Part shown: positions 1 through 8,793 of the stretch, in pieces | Position numbering within the stretch: the stretch's first letter is position 1 | Layout of the letters: each line of letters starts with the position of its first letter | Origin: Bradyrhizobium iriomotense | Lineage (GTDB): Bacteria; Pseudomonadota; Alphaproteobacteria; Rhizobiales; Xanthobacteraceae | Direction: 5' to 3' | Assembly: GCF_030160715.1 (NCBI RefSeq) | Contig: NZ_BSOW01000035.1 | Coordinates: 1-64,000 of the forward strand | DNA length: 64,000 nucleotides | Made by a program: the position numbers and the translations under genes | Notes under the pieces: generated by a model | The model's database searches: none | Seen by the model: only the letters and a program-made list of their open reading frames with translations | What the model was told of the DNA's origin: nothing

Positions 1-68
1 CCTTGCGATCTTTCCTCGAAAGGCGGACTTCTCTTGCTTCGGGTATCATCCCGACCTTGAATCACGAC

Positions 69-1286
69 TCACGATCTAAGAAAAGTGGGTACTAGTTTCT
101 CTGTTTCGGCATCCACGCGAATCCAAGTGACGCGGTCAATCAACCATAACGCGGTATAGGTAAAGGCAAACGCCCAGGCCGCGGATGCAATAACGGCAAT
201 GCATTGCGAAAGAAAGAAACGAGTGCCACCCAACAACAGGCCTGCCGCTCCGTGCGGATTCCAGCTCCTCGCAGCAAATACTCCGAGCAAAATGGCGCCG
301 AGGGCCCCGCCGACACCATGCACTCCCCACACGTCCAGCGCGTCATCCCACCCTGCAATCTTCCTAACTGCAACTGCGTAGTAGCAAACCAGTCCCGCCG
401 AGACTCCGATTACCGCTGCGGCACCGAATGACACATACGCTGCAGCGGGGGTAATGGCCGCCAGACCTGCAACTGCACCGGTCAGCAGGCCGACAAAATT
501 GGGGCGTCGGACGCTGGCCCATTCCAGAACAAGCCAAGTGAATCCAGCGAAGGCCGCTCCCAATTGCGTATTGACAAAGGATGAAACGGTCACCCAATCG
601 ACGCCAATTTCTGAACCCGCATTGAAGCCAAACCAACCAAACCACAGTAACCCCGCACCGAGTGCCATCAACGGAACATTGTGAGGCGCATCGGTGCTGT
701 CGCATCTGCGCCCTATGAATATGACAGAGGCCAAAGCTCCAAACCCCGCTGTTGTGTGCACAACAATCCCGCCGGCAAAATCCAACACGCCCATCTTTAA
801 AAACAAGCCGTCCGGGCTCCAGACCATGTGAACGAACGGAAAATAGACAAAAACCAGCCATGCGGTGAGGAAGAGCAAGTACGCTGCGAAATTCACCCGA
901 TTAGCAAATGCGCCGGTAATTAGGGCCGGGGCAATGATTGCGAACATCATTTGATATACGAAGTGCAGCGCGAGAGGGATCCCGGCGTCATTTCCGACGT
1001 AAATCGTGTTCAAACGTACGCCGTTCAAGAAGGCAAAATATGTCGGGTCACCGACTATGCCGTGCCAAGTCGGTCCAAAACACATCGAATAACCAACGGA
1101 GAACCAGAGTATTGTCGTCCAACACAGCGACGCGAAGCTCTCAATCATAATGGTCAGTACGTTCTTCTTTGTAACGAGACCACCGTAAAAAAACGCAAGG
1201 CCGGGTGTCATCAGCATCACCAATGCCGAACACACAAGCATGAAGGCGGTGTTTCCGATATTGAGATCGGGCGAGTCGGCTAGCAT
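69..1286 (-). CDS. amtB: Ammonium transporter (Amt/AmtB family)
   Basis: Integral inner-membrane channel of the Amt/MEP/Rh family that moves ammonium or ammonia into the cell. The product is 405 residues, the usual size, with about eleven hydrophobic segments. The FYGGLV stretch of the first helices is present, as are the two pore-histidine contexts, HTTAGFG and GVHGVGGALG. The frame stays open upstream to 1448, but that extension is not hydrophobic and overlaps the cupin gene. I therefore start at the ATG ending at 1286, which has a GAGGTG ribosome site upstream. No glnK (PII) gene adjoins it, which is unusual for amtB, so nitrogen control cannot be read from context. The family call is firm; the substrate is inferred from the family. 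Confidence 0.93.
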   Translation of the reverse strand: MLADSPDLNIGNTAFMLVCSALVMLMTPGLAFFYGGLVTKKNVLTIMIESFASLCWTTILWFSVGYSMCFGPTWHGIVGDPTYFAFLNGVRLNTIYVGNDAGIPLALHFVYQMMFAIIAPALITGAFANRVNFAAYLLFLTAWLVFVYFPFVHMVWSPDGLFLKMGVLDFAGGIVVHTTAGFGALASVIFIGRRCDSTDAPHNVPLMALGAGLLWFGWFGFNAGSEIGVDWVTVSSFVNTQLGAAFAGFTWLVLEWASVRRPNFVGLLTGAVAGLAAITPAAAYVSFGAAAVIGVSAGLVCYYAVAVRKIAGWDDALDVWGVHGVGGALGAILLGVFAARSWNPHGAAGLLLGGTRFFLSQCIAVIASAAWAFAFTYTALWLIDRVTWIRVDAETEKLVPTFLRS

Positions 1287-1369
1287 GATCTGCACCTCGC
1301 AGGAGGACGGTCGCAAGTGGCGACTTAGCGCTCGCCGCTCCTGATCCGAGCGCAATGGCGTTAAGGTGC

Positions 1370-1741
1370 CTAACCTGCGATCACAAAGTCGGTGAGATCC
1401 GCCGCCTCCTTCGCAGTGTGTTCTGTCCAAAGGACGAGTAGCTTGCACCCATTCTTGGTGGTGTGCGGGCCATGTTGCCCGCCTGCTTTGAAGTGCAACG
1501 AAGTGCCTGCTTGGTACTGCTTGCCCTCGTTGATGAGGTCGCCCTCAACGACATAGAGCGCCTCGGCCATGCCTTTGTGGAGATGCGCTGTAATGACCGC
1601 GCCGGGCTTCATGGTGATGTGCAGCATCACCGGCCCTAGCGTGTAGTTCGCATTGCGGACGGCCAACGTGATGTCGCCCTCACTCTGGAAGGGGAAACGA
1701 TCCGTCTTGAGCTGACTGCCAATTACTTCGTGATCGACCAT
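1370..1741 (-). CDS. Small cupin-domain protein
   Basis: A 123-residue single-domain cupin. The two cupin motifs are visible as the HLHKGMAEALYVVEG segment and the later GGQHGPH segment, so a metal-binding beta barrel is expected. The start is the ATG at 1741 because AGGAG lies eight bases upstream; an earlier in-frame codon at 1768 has no such site. It is 83 bases upstream of the ammonium transporter in the same direction and could share a transcript. Cupins of this size include dioxygenase-like enzymes and sugar- or regulator-associated proteins. I cannot assign a substrate. Confidence 0.8.
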   Translation of the reverse strand: MVDHEVIGSQLKTDRFPFQSEGDITLAVRNANYTLGPVMLHITMKPGAVITAHLHKGMAEALYVVEGDLINEGKQYQAGTSLHFKAGGQHGPHTTKNGCKLLVLWTEHTAKEAADLTDFVIAG

Positions 1742-2036
1742 GGTCCTGTCTCCTGAAGTGAGCCGCACTATGCGTAATGCGATCTGTAATCTATCTCTCC
1801 GACCTTCAAGTCAGGTTCACTACAATCCAGCAAACTTGAAAAAGTCACCGCAAGCGAAGCGCTTCGATAGCGGTGGCCATGATCCAACCTCAAGCCTGCG
1901 GGCGCCCGTTCGAACTTGCCGTACCCGTTCAGTAAGCTATCCAATTGCAGCACGACCGAAACAATAGCAGCAAGCGCCCCGAAGCGGTTGCGATCACCAT
2001 TTGATAGAAGCCAGGGCGAACGGAGGAGTTCTCGGC

Positions 2037-2399
2037 TTGAACCGTATCGCTCTCCATGACTCTTGCTATGTGGCGGTTGTTGCCTCTGCTGTCGTGCTGT
2101 CGACCTCTACAATTGCTTGCGCTCACGATCACGAGCGCCCTGAGTTGAACGGTTGGTATGAGAGCTCGCGTAGCGGAAAGGGGCCCTGCTGCGATAGCAG
2201 TGATGCGAAGCGCGTAGAGGACGCCGACTGGGAAAACCAGGGCGGTCACTACCGCGTGCGCATTGACGGCGAGTGGGTTGATGTTCCGATGGAAGCTGTA
2301 GTGGATGGGCCGAACCGCGCTGGTCGCACGATGGTTTGGCCCTACTACAAAGATGGTCATCCGAAAGCGCGCTGCTTTCTGCCGGGAAGCATGAACTGA
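2037..2399 (+). CDS. Small secreted protein with conserved CC and GEWVDVP motifs
   Basis: About 120 residues, starting at a TTG (2037) with GGAGGAG eight bases upstream. A hydrophobic N-terminal segment ending in TIACA looks like a signal peptide, so the protein is probably periplasmic. The mature part has a GPCC pair, GGHYRVRIDGEWVDVP, PNRAGRTMVW and a terminal CFLPGSM. These blocks recur almost unchanged in the protein at 14429-14785, so the two are paralogues 12 kb apart. Three conserved cysteines and aromatic residues suggest a small disulfide-stabilised domain. The function is unknown. It ends 17 bases before the cyclase at 2417 and may be co-transcribed with it. Confidence 0.7.
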   Translation: MNRIALHDSCYVAVVASAVVLSTSTIACAHDHERPELNGWYESSRSGKGPCCDSSDAKRVEDADWENQGGHYRVRIDGEWVDVPMEAVVDGPNRAGRTMVWPYYKDGHPKARCFLPGSMN

Positions 2400-2416
2400 T
2401 GCGCCGGCCGTAGTCG

Positions 2417-4150
2417 ATGTTCCAAAAATCAATCAGGCAAAAGATCATCGGCATCGCCGCCGGGTTGATCATCCTTGCGGTGATCACATCAGTTCTGTCG
2501 ATCGTTCTGACCGGCAGAGTCGGTCATTTGCTGGATGAAGTTACAAATAGATACATCCCCGCCTATGGCCATTTGGTACGGGTAAATGTTCGATTGCTCG
2601 ACCGTAGCCTCGCACTTCGGCGAATGATCATAGCGAAGATGGAGACTCCCCCAGACGAAGCTAGTTATACGGCGTCCTTGAAGAGTTTCGAAGAGACCGA
2701 CTCCGATATCGACCATGAAGCGACAGCCGCACATCGGCTTATCGTCGCAATTATCGATGATGCAAGGACTCCCTCGGACAGAGCAGCCTTGGCACGTATC
2801 GATTATCGCATCGACACCGTGGTCAACGACCTTCGCAGCCGCTTGAACGAACAAATTGCGCTTCTGCGTCGCGAGCTTGATGCGCATGAGTTTGTCGAGG
2901 TAAGGCGCATTCTATCGAGTGTCGATGCGCTCCGTGACGAGTTAAACACCAAGATCAACGACGTTCGCGCCGACATGCTGGGGCAGGTGTGTGAGAGCGC
3001 CAAGACAGTTATTCGGAGTCAGCGCCGGGCAATACTGATCTCGGCAGTCGTAACGGCGGTCGCAGCTTTACTCGGATTTGCGTTCTCGATCCTCGTTGGC
3101 GGCGGGATCACGCGTCCGATCCTGCGACTGCTGGAAGGCACACGCGAGGTGGAAGCCGGCCGCCTCGATGGATCGATTAGCGTCACGACGCGGGACGAGA
3201 TAGGGGAACTCTCAGCTGCGTTCAATCGCATGATCGAGACGTTGCGCCGCAATGCGCAGGTCAGAGAAACGTATGGAAGGTACATCGACCCACGGATTGC
3301 GGAAGGATTGCTTGAGCAGCCAGCACTCGCTGCCACCGAAGGCCAACGCCGCGTTATGACGGTCATGTTTTGCGATATGAGGGGGTTTACAACCCTGAGC
3401 GAAGGGGTCACGCCACAGGGATTGGTCAAAATCATGAATCTTTATTTTTCGACGATGTCCGAGCCGATCCACGCGCATCGAGGAATCATCGACAAATACA
3501 TCGGCGACGCGATCATGGCGTATTGGGGACCTCCGTTTATCGCTGAGGCAGACCAGACCGATTTGGCATGCCTCGCGGCCATTGGCATGATCGGTCGCGT
3601 TCCGAAGCTGTGCAAGGAATTGCCCGAGCTCCTCGGCGTGCGCCGGATCTCAACGGAGTGCGATATTCGAATCGGCATCGCAACTGGCGAGGCGCTGGTT
3701 GGCAGCATCGGCTCGGAATTCAGGATGAGCTACACCGTGATGGGCGATACGGTGAATCTGGCGGCTCGCCTCGAACGAGCCAACAAGATCTATGGCAGTC
3801 GTTGTCTGATCTCGGAGGCAACGGCCGTAGCCTCTGGCGCGACGATCGAGGTTCGCGAGATTGATCGCGTTGTCGTGGTTGGTCAAACGAAGCCGCAGGT
3901 TGTCTTCGAAATCATGGGCCGGAAGGGGGAGCTTACGACCGAACAAATGCAGCTACAAACCCGCTATGCCGAGGGGCTGGCGGCTTATCGGGAAAGGCGT
4001 TGGGACGACGCCCAAAATGCGTTCACTGCTGCACTCGAAGCGATACCCGGGGATCACCCTTCGATGACATTCGCGAGGCGCATCAGCTGCCTGAAGCAAA
4101 AGCCGCCTCCAGCCGATTGGGACGGTTCATGGCATTTGGAGCACAAGTAG
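2417..4150 (+). CDS. Membrane adenylate cyclase with HAMP domain
   Basis: A 577-residue class III nucleotide cyclase. Transmembrane helices at about 9-32 and 205-227 enclose a helical periplasmic sensor. A HAMP linker follows (about 228-280), then the catalytic domain (about 312-500). Metal-binding aspartates sit in FCDMRGFT (about D320) and in GDAIMAYWG (about D364). The purine-selecting Lys (IIDKYIGD) and Asp (TVMGDTVN) are both present, as is the transition-state NLAARLE. That combination predicts ATP as substrate and cAMP as product. The C-terminal 60 residues look like one TPR-type helical pair. The sensor resembles the four-helix-bundle type, and its ligand is unknown. Confidence 0.9.
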   Translation: MFQKSIRQKIIGIAAGLIILAVITSVLSIVLTGRVGHLLDEVTNRYIPAYGHLVRVNVRLLDRSLALRRMIIAKMETPPDEASYTASLKSFEETDSDIDHEATAAHRLIVAIIDDARTPSDRAALARIDYRIDTVVNDLRSRLNEQIALLRRELDAHEFVEVRRILSSVDALRDELNTKINDVRADMLGQVCESAKTVIRSQRRAILISAVVTAVAALLGFAFSILVGGGITRPILRLLEGTREVEAGRLDGSISVTTRDEIGELSAAFNRMIETLRRNAQVRETYGRYIDPRIAEGLLEQPALAATEGQRRVMTVMFCDMRGFTTLSEGVTPQGLVKIMNLYFSTMSEPIHAHRGIIDKYIGDAIMAYWGPPFIAEADQTDLACLAAIGMIGRVPKLCKELPELLGVRRISTECDIRIGIATGEALVGSIGSEFRMSYTVMGDTVNLAARLERANKIYGSRCLISEATAVASGATIEVREIDRVVVVGQTKPQVVFEIMGRKGELTTEQMQLQTRYAEGLAAYRERRWDDAQNAFTAALEAIPGDHPSMTFARRISCLKQKPPPADWDGSWHLEHK

Positions 4151-4282
4151 AAGGCGTCGCACTGCGCGTTCGTTCACCCGGCCCCTCGACTACAATGATG
4201 GATATGCCTTTCTCTGGCGGCCCTCGGCCTTGGTCAGATCGAGCTTGCCATTCTCGCCGTGTGAACTCGCCGGGCTCATCTG

Positions 4283-4343
4283 CGCTGGTCTGGCCGATCT
4301 CGATGCCGAGCTTGAGAAGGCGCTCCCCACAACGGGTTGGCGA
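4283..4343 (-). pseudogene. Scrap of an integrase-type IS transposase
   Basis: Reading leftward, this stretch encodes ANPLWGAP and then, after losing about 14 bases and changing frame, LLKLGIEIGQTS. In rve/integrase-core transposases of rhizobia these two blocks are joined by a short RIHGE-like link. The link is missing here, so this is a deleted fragment. No terminal repeats or intact orf surround it. The rest of 4151-4526 holds no gene I recognise. Confidence 0.55.
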
Positions 4344-4526
4344 CGCTCCCTTCCTCGGTTTCAAACGGTTCTTTGGGCGTCTGTGACCGATGTCACCGCC
4401 GCCGAGGTCGGACGGTAGATCGGAGTGCTCGGCGAAGCGGCCGCTCGATCCCGCCGGGCGCTTGAGCACCACGCCAGGCTTGCACAAGGTCGCGGCGACC
4501 ACGTCCGGGTCGGACAGCACGATCCT

Positions 4527-5549
4527 TTAGTCTGCAGCCCAGCTGCTAAGATCAAGCAATGGCTTGCCTTCGCGCGATGCTCCATCTGCGTCACGCAGGG
4601 CATCCGCAATGTTTTGTGGCCGATGAAGTTTCGCCGGCGGGAGGCGCAGCGCGCCGGACGCCAGACGGTCGAGGACCTTGGCAAAGATGGCAGCACAGTC
4701 ATCGAGCGGGGTCACTTCGAGCCAATGGAGGAGGTACCATCCTTGCACAGCTGCCGCATTGTAAATCAGCCGCGGTGCGAAGACTGGCATCTCAAATGCC
4801 GAAGGATCGGTTTGCCTGTGTGACGACAATGCCCCATAGACCAGCATACGGCCACCAGGCGCGAGATGCCGCGCAACCGTCGCTCCGGTCCTGCCTGCCA
4901 CGCAATCGATCGCCCGGGATAGCACCTTTCCCTCGCTTGCTGTCGCGAGTTGCATGCCCCAATCATCGTCTTCGCTGGTGATCACCACGTCACCACCAAG
5001 TGCCTTGATGTCTGGAACTTGTGCGCGACGGCGCACGATGTTGACCGTGCGGAAACGCTCCGAACGAGCGAGCTGCAGCACAAGCTGGCCCACCGTCGAA
5101 CCGGCAGCGGTCTGGGCCAACCAGTCGCCTGGCTTAAGATCGTGCTCGACCATGGTCATCACCCAGGCTGTAACCGGATTCACTAAAGCCTGCGCGGCGT
5201 CCTCGTCCGAGAGATCGGCAGGTACAGGTATGACCCGTTCCGCCGGACTCAGAATGAGCTCACGCCACGACCCCCAAACGTTCAGAAGAACGACGCGCGT
5301 GCCAGGTGCGGGACCTGCAACGCCCGACCCAAGCGCCTCAACGACACCGACGCATTCGATGCCGGGAGTGGCTGGCAACATCGGCTGACGACCGAACCGG
5401 CCGCGCATGATGTGCAGGTCGCTGGGATGAACTGGCGAAAGTCGCACGCGGACGAGAATTTCACCGGTGCCGGGTTTCGGTTCGGGTAATTCTTGTACGG
5501 CCAGGACGTTGTTGGGGTCGCCGGTGCGTTCAAAAACAAATGCTTTCAT
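4527..5549 (-). CDS. MDR-family NAD(P)H-dependent oxidoreductase (enoyl reductase / quinone reductase-like)
   Basis: A 340-residue medium-chain dehydrogenase/reductase without the structural zinc cysteines. An N-terminal GroES-like half runs from EILVRVRLSPVHPSDLH through PGIECVGVVEALG. The Rossmann half has AAGSTVGQLVLQLA as its NADP-binding glycine motif and a GGRMLVYGALS strand. The pattern fits the 2-enoyl thioester reductase (ETR-like) branch, which reduces activated double bonds. The ATG at 5549 has AGAGGGA upstream. Its neighbour at 5817-7313, an efflux pump, points the same way across a 267-base gap in which I see no gene. The physiological substrate is unknown. Confidence 0.85.
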   Translation of the reverse strand: MKAFVFERTGDPNNVLAVQELPEPKPGTGEILVRVRLSPVHPSDLHIMRGRFGRQPMLPATPGIECVGVVEALGSGVAGPAPGTRVVLLNVWGSWRELILSPAERVIPVPADLSDEDAAQALVNPVTAWVMTMVEHDLKPGDWLAQTAAGSTVGQLVLQLARSERFRTVNIVRRRAQVPDIKALGGDVVITSEDDDWGMQLATASEGKVLSRAIDCVAGRTGATVARHLAPGGRMLVYGALSSHRQTDPSAFEMPVFAPRLIYNAAAVQGWYLLHWLEVTPLDDCAAIFAKVLDRLASGALRLPPAKLHRPQNIADALRDADGASREGKPLLDLSSWAAD

Positions 5550-5816
5550 AAGTGCAGTCCCTCTGTCGTCATGTCGTTGCGATGATCAAACCGCCCACCG
5601 ACTTAGCAACCCAATTACGTTTCGTTTCCCCTCGGATAATCCCACATCCGAAACGGGGGCGGCATAGGTCTCGACCATTGGCTCCGCATACGCTGAAACC
5701 GCCGCGCGTGAGTAATAGTGTTGAGGTTGGATCAAACATGTTCGTGAATTGGGGGCTCAAGCGAGGCGTCGTCGAACGGGAGTTCAACAAGATCTCCGTC
5801 ATGCGGCCTGCCAGCC

Positions 5817-7313
5817 TTACTCTGACACAACTGGCGCTCGGGTGGGTCTGGGCCTGATCAAAAGTAACGTCGGAATGAGGCCAACGAGGGTGATCGCCGC
5901 CATAACCCACCAGGCCACTCGGAAGGCCTGTACCCACTCCGCGACCTCGTGAGGTACGCCGACGATGGCGACCAGCAGAGCGACTCCGATTGCGATTCCA
6001 GTCTGGCGGATCATGTTGATTGCTCCGGAACCTGTCGCGAACGATGAGGGAGGCAGTGATGACGTACTAACTCCCATCAACGTCGGCAGCGCTAATCCGA
6101 CACCGACACCGATTGGAAGCATGCCAAAAGTCGCAGCGAGAAAGCTCGCCTCGAGACCGGGCACAACCGACCACCAGACCTGTCCGAGAGCGAATGAAAT
6201 GATCCCCGCGGCCGAAACCGCGGCGGCGCCGAATTGGGCTATGAGCCGGCGCGAGAAGAGAAGTGAGATGACGGGCACCAGCAGCGGACCCGGCGCCATC
6301 GCAAGACCGATCTTCAGTGCCGACCAACCCCAGATCATCTGATCCCACAATACGATCGACAGCAGAAGCGCGCCAAAGGCCGCCGAAAACGGAGCGATAG
6401 CCAGCGTGGCCCCCGTGAACGGGCGGATGCGGAACAGGTGCGGATCGATAAACGGGTCGGACGACCGAAGGCAATGCGCAACGAACCACCCGAGGAAAAT
6501 GACCGTCGCAGCGCAGGCAGCACCGATGCCCGGAGAATGCCAACCCCAGTCGTTTACTTTGACGATCGCTAAAACCAAGGACGCCACGCCGGCGGTCACC
6601 AGTAGCGCTGCCCCGAAATCGGGGCGTGCACTGTTGTGACCAGGTACTCTCGGGAGTTTTCGCCAACCGACGACCAGGGTGATCAACCCGAGTGGGAGAT
6701 TGACGAGGAAGATCCAGCGCCAGCTCGCTGTGACCAGAACCCCGCCGATCACCGGCCCGAGCGCCGCCGCGAGACCGCCGACAGCGGTCCACGTTCGCAC
6801 GGCGCCGCTCCGGCCCTCAGGGGGGAAGGCGGACAACAATAGCCCAAGCGATGTCGGCGTCATGAGCGCGGCGGCGGCCGCCTGCACGACGCGAAAAACG
6901 ATGAGCATCTCAGTACTGCTGGCAGCGGCGCAGGCGGCTGACGCTGCGGTAAAGGCCCCGATCCCGACGAGGAAGCTTACATTGCGTGGATAGTGCTCTG
7001 ACAAGCGTCCAAAGAATACCAAAAGCGCCGCATACGTTATCGTGTACCCGTTGAGTATCCAGGAAAGCCTCTCCAGGCTAGGATTGGCGAGATCCAACGC
7101 AATGTTGGGTAGGCCGACATTCACTATGAAGAGATCGAGATTAGCCAGAATCATTCCGACGGAGACGATGGCCAGCACCTGATTCGGAGAGGTTGCTGGA
7201 GAGAGATCGCAGGATCGTCGCGCGCTCGGAGTGGCATCAAGTTCAACTGGCGAGGGAGAGCCGTCGACATGTTGGGTATGAGCCGCCTTGCTCTGCTTGA
7301 GAGTGGACTCCAT
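5817..7313 (-). CDS. DHA2-family MFS multidrug efflux transporter (EmrB/QacA type)
   Basis: A 498-residue major facilitator with about fourteen hydrophobic segments after a 45-residue hydrophilic N-terminal extension. DHA2 hallmarks are visible: LDLFIVNVGLPNIA in helix 1, WILNGYTITYAALLVFFGRLSEHYPR around motif A, and LGPVIGGVLVTASWRWIFLVNLPLG as motif C with the following WRWIFLVN box. These pumps exchange protons for drugs or other amphipathic compounds across the inner membrane. The start has AAGGAG nine bases upstream. No membrane-fusion protein gene is adjacent, so it may work alone. The SDR/Rrf2 pair lies directly upstream, but a hairpin between them suggests separate transcripts. Confidence 0.92.
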   Translation of the reverse strand: MESTLKQSKAAHTQHVDGSPSPVELDATPSARRSCDLSPATSPNQVLAIVSVGMILANLDLFIVNVGLPNIALDLANPSLERLSWILNGYTITYAALLVFFGRLSEHYPRNVSFLVGIGAFTAASAACAAASSTEMLIVFRVVQAAAAALMTPTSLGLLLSAFPPEGRSGAVRTWTAVGGLAAALGPVIGGVLVTASWRWIFLVNLPLGLITLVVGWRKLPRVPGHNSARPDFGAALLVTAGVASLVLAIVKVNDWGWHSPGIGAACAATVIFLGWFVAHCLRSSDPFIDPHLFRIRPFTGATLAIAPFSAAFGALLLSIVLWDQMIWGWSALKIGLAMAPGPLLVPVISLLFSRRLIAQFGAAAVSAAGIISFALGQVWWSVVPGLEASFLAATFGMLPIGVGVGLALPTLMGVSTSSLPPSSFATGSGAINMIRQTGIAIGVALLVAIVGVPHEVAEWVQAFRVAWWVMAAITLVGLIPTLLLIRPRPTRAPVVSE

Positions 7314-7452
7314 CGTGTGATCTCCTTATCCTGCCCTGCTCGTATTTCCGTCAGCCGCGGAACCGACGATTTTCCAGCTCAGCCGCACGGAGGCAGACCG
7401 CAAAAACGTCACGGCCGACATTTTTTGAGGTTACGGGGGTTGGCGGCGATCC

Positions 7453-7501
7453 GTTCCCTGCCTGAGCGGGAACAGAACGGCCTCGATTCTCCGTAACGAG
7501 G
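7453..7501 (-). terminator. Possible paired hairpins after the SDR gene
   Basis: Two short inverted repeats follow the SDR stop on the minus strand. They are CCTCG/CGAGG (7481-7485 with 7497-7501) and GTTCCC/GGGAAC (7453-7458 with 7468-7473). Neither is followed by a good T-run, so a Rho-independent terminator is only suggested. Confidence 0.3.
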
Positions 7502-7502
7502 C

Positions 7503-8264
7503 TCAGGCGCCCACGCCCGAAATGGCCGTGACCCCGCCGTCGATCAGGAAGTCTGCTCCGACGACGTACGCGGAATCATCCGACGCGAGGTAAACTGCCA
7601 GCTTCGCGATTTCCAACGGATCAGCCATCCGCTTGCTTGGATTGTTGATTCGGAGGATGTCCTTAACCCCCTCGCCCTGCTCTTCGCCTGCGAAGCGACC
7701 GAACATCGCCGTGTCCGTCGGGCCCGGGCTTAGGGTATTCACGCGAATCCCGCGGTCCACGAGTTCGGCGCTGAGGATTCGAGCGAGATGGACGACCGCG
7801 GCCTTGCAGGTCGAGACAGTCGAGGTTGTCGGCCACCCCTTGCGCGCGCCAACGGACGCATTGATGATGACAGACGAACCTCGCCTCAGCAGCGGCAAGG
7901 CCTTTTGAATGGTGAAGTAAGCGCCTTTGAAATTGGAGCCTATCACCATGTCGAAGCTTTCCTCCGTCACCTCTTCGAACGGCAGGAACTCGCTGTAACC
8001 TGCATTTACGAACACGCCGTCCAAGTGCCCGAACTCCCGCTTGATCGTAGCGAACATCGCATCGAGGTCGGCGAGTTTGCTGACGTCCGCGCGACCGGCG
8101 AGACTTCCGGCTCCCAGCGTCTCCTTAGCAGCCTGCAGCGTCCCCTCATTCAAGCCGCAGATGGCGACGCGCGCGCCCTCTCGGTCGAATTCCTGCGCAG
8201 CGGCCAGCCCGATCCCGCTGTTGCCGCCGGTGATAAGGATATTCTTGTCCGCTAGTCTACCCAT
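7503..8264 (-). CDS. SDR-family protein lacking the catalytic tyrosine
   Basis: A 253-residue classical-length short-chain dehydrogenase/reductase. The cofactor motif TGGNSGIGLA and the VNAG motif are intact, and INASVG supplies the active-site serine. The YxxxK motif is altered: the lysine of CKAAVVHLAR is present, but the residue four before it is Val (GTC) instead of Tyr. The C-terminal GADFLIDGGVT block is normal. GAAGGAG precedes the ATG at 8264. It lies 55 bases downstream of the Rrf2 regulator, and a copy of the shared operator-like sequence sits in between. The fold call is firm. Activity is doubtful without the tyrosine, so it may be a binding protein or use another residue. Confidence 0.85.
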   Translation of the reverse strand: MGRLADKNILITGGNSGIGLAAAQEFDREGARVAICGLNEGTLQAAKETLGAGSLAGRADVSKLADLDAMFATIKREFGHLDGVFVNAGYSEFLPFEEVTEESFDMVIGSNFKGAYFTIQKALPLLRRGSSVIINASVGARKGWPTTSTVSTCKAAVVHLARILSAELVDRGIRVNTLSPGPTDTAMFGRFAGEEQGEGVKDILRINNPSKRMADPLEIAKLAVYLASDDSAYVVGADFLIDGGVTAISGVGA

Positions 8265-8290
8265 TGTCGCCGCTCCTTCAGATTAAACAT

Positions 8291-8308
8291 ATCCGTATCT
8301 GTTACATT
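8291..8308 (-). promoter_or_regulatory. Operator-like site upstream of the SDR gene, copy 1 of 2
   Basis: The 18-mer ATCCGTATCTGTTACATT matches the one at 8740-8757 at 17 of 18 positions. Read on the minus strand it is AATGTAACAGATACGGAT, 27 bases upstream of the SDR start. Sitting before both the SDR and the Rrf2 gene, it is probably the binding site of that Rrf2 protein. Confidence 0.65.
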
Positions 8309-8319
8309 TTTGGGCAAAT

Positions 8320-8733
8320 TTAGCGGACGCCGCGTACCAGTTCCGCCAGACTCGTTTTGCTGAGAGCCTGCTCAACGGCGTCGTTCGCAGCGCCGAAGAT
8401 TGGGCCAAGCCTTCGTTTCATCGCGCAGGCCACCACGCATCCCTCGTGCACTTGGCTGCGCATCGCAAAAACTCCACTCTCGCTTTCAACCGCCTTGTAG
8501 ATCTGACCGAGTGTAATGCGAGATGCCGGGCGTCGGAGACCGACGCCGCCTTGGCGGCCTTGGCGAAGAGCGACCAGTCCCTCTCGCTCGAGGAGCTTGA
8601 GGATCTTCCGCACCACGACCGGGTTGGTCTGGAGGCTTTTCGCGATTGCCTCCGAAGTCGTCCCCTCGTCGCCAGCGTAAGCGACGAAACTCATGATGTG
8701 GATGGCACTCGCCATACGACTATTCGTGGTCAT
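8320..8733 (-). CDS. Rrf2-family transcriptional regulator
   Basis: A 137-residue winged-helix regulator of the Rrf2 family. The helix-turn-helix is seen as TTSEAIAKSLQTNPVVVRKILKLL, followed by the wing GRQGGVGLRRPASRITLGQIYKAVE, which is diagnostic. Only two cysteines (CVVAC) occur where iron-sulfur Rrf2 members have three, so it may sense thiol or electrophile stress in the manner of YwnA-like members instead of carrying a cluster. I start at the ATG at 8733, giving MTTNSRMASAIHI. The longer frame to 8787 runs through its own operator. It probably represses itself and the downstream SDR. Confidence 0.88.
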   Translation of the reverse strand: MTTNSRMASAIHIMSFVAYAGDEGTTSEAIAKSLQTNPVVVRKILKLLEREGLVALRQGRQGGVGLRRPASRITLGQIYKAVESESGVFAMRSQVHEGCVVACAMKRRLGPIFGAANDAVEQALSKTSLAELVRGVR

Positions 8734-8739
8734 AAACGA

Positions 8740-8757
8740 ATCCGTATCAGTTACATT
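8740..8757 (-). promoter_or_regulatory. Operator-like site upstream of the Rrf2 gene, copy 2 of 2
   Basis: ATCCGTATCAGTTACATT begins 7 bases upstream of the Rrf2 ATG and differs from the copy at 8291-8308 by one base. The position suggests autorepression. Confidence 0.65.
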
Positions 8758-8793
8758 AAAGGGTGTCAAGCTCGGGCACGGGGGCAACTCTGT

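Noticed and set aside
5760..5857. A phrase like QLALGWVWA at the end of a plus-strand frame, recalling aldo/keto reductases
   Set aside because: It overlaps the end of the MFS gene on the other strand, has no further reductase motifs and is only nine residues long.
6067..6792. A 241-codon minus-strand open frame
   Set aside because: It is a shifted frame inside the efflux pump gene with Arg/Gly-rich composition and no motif.
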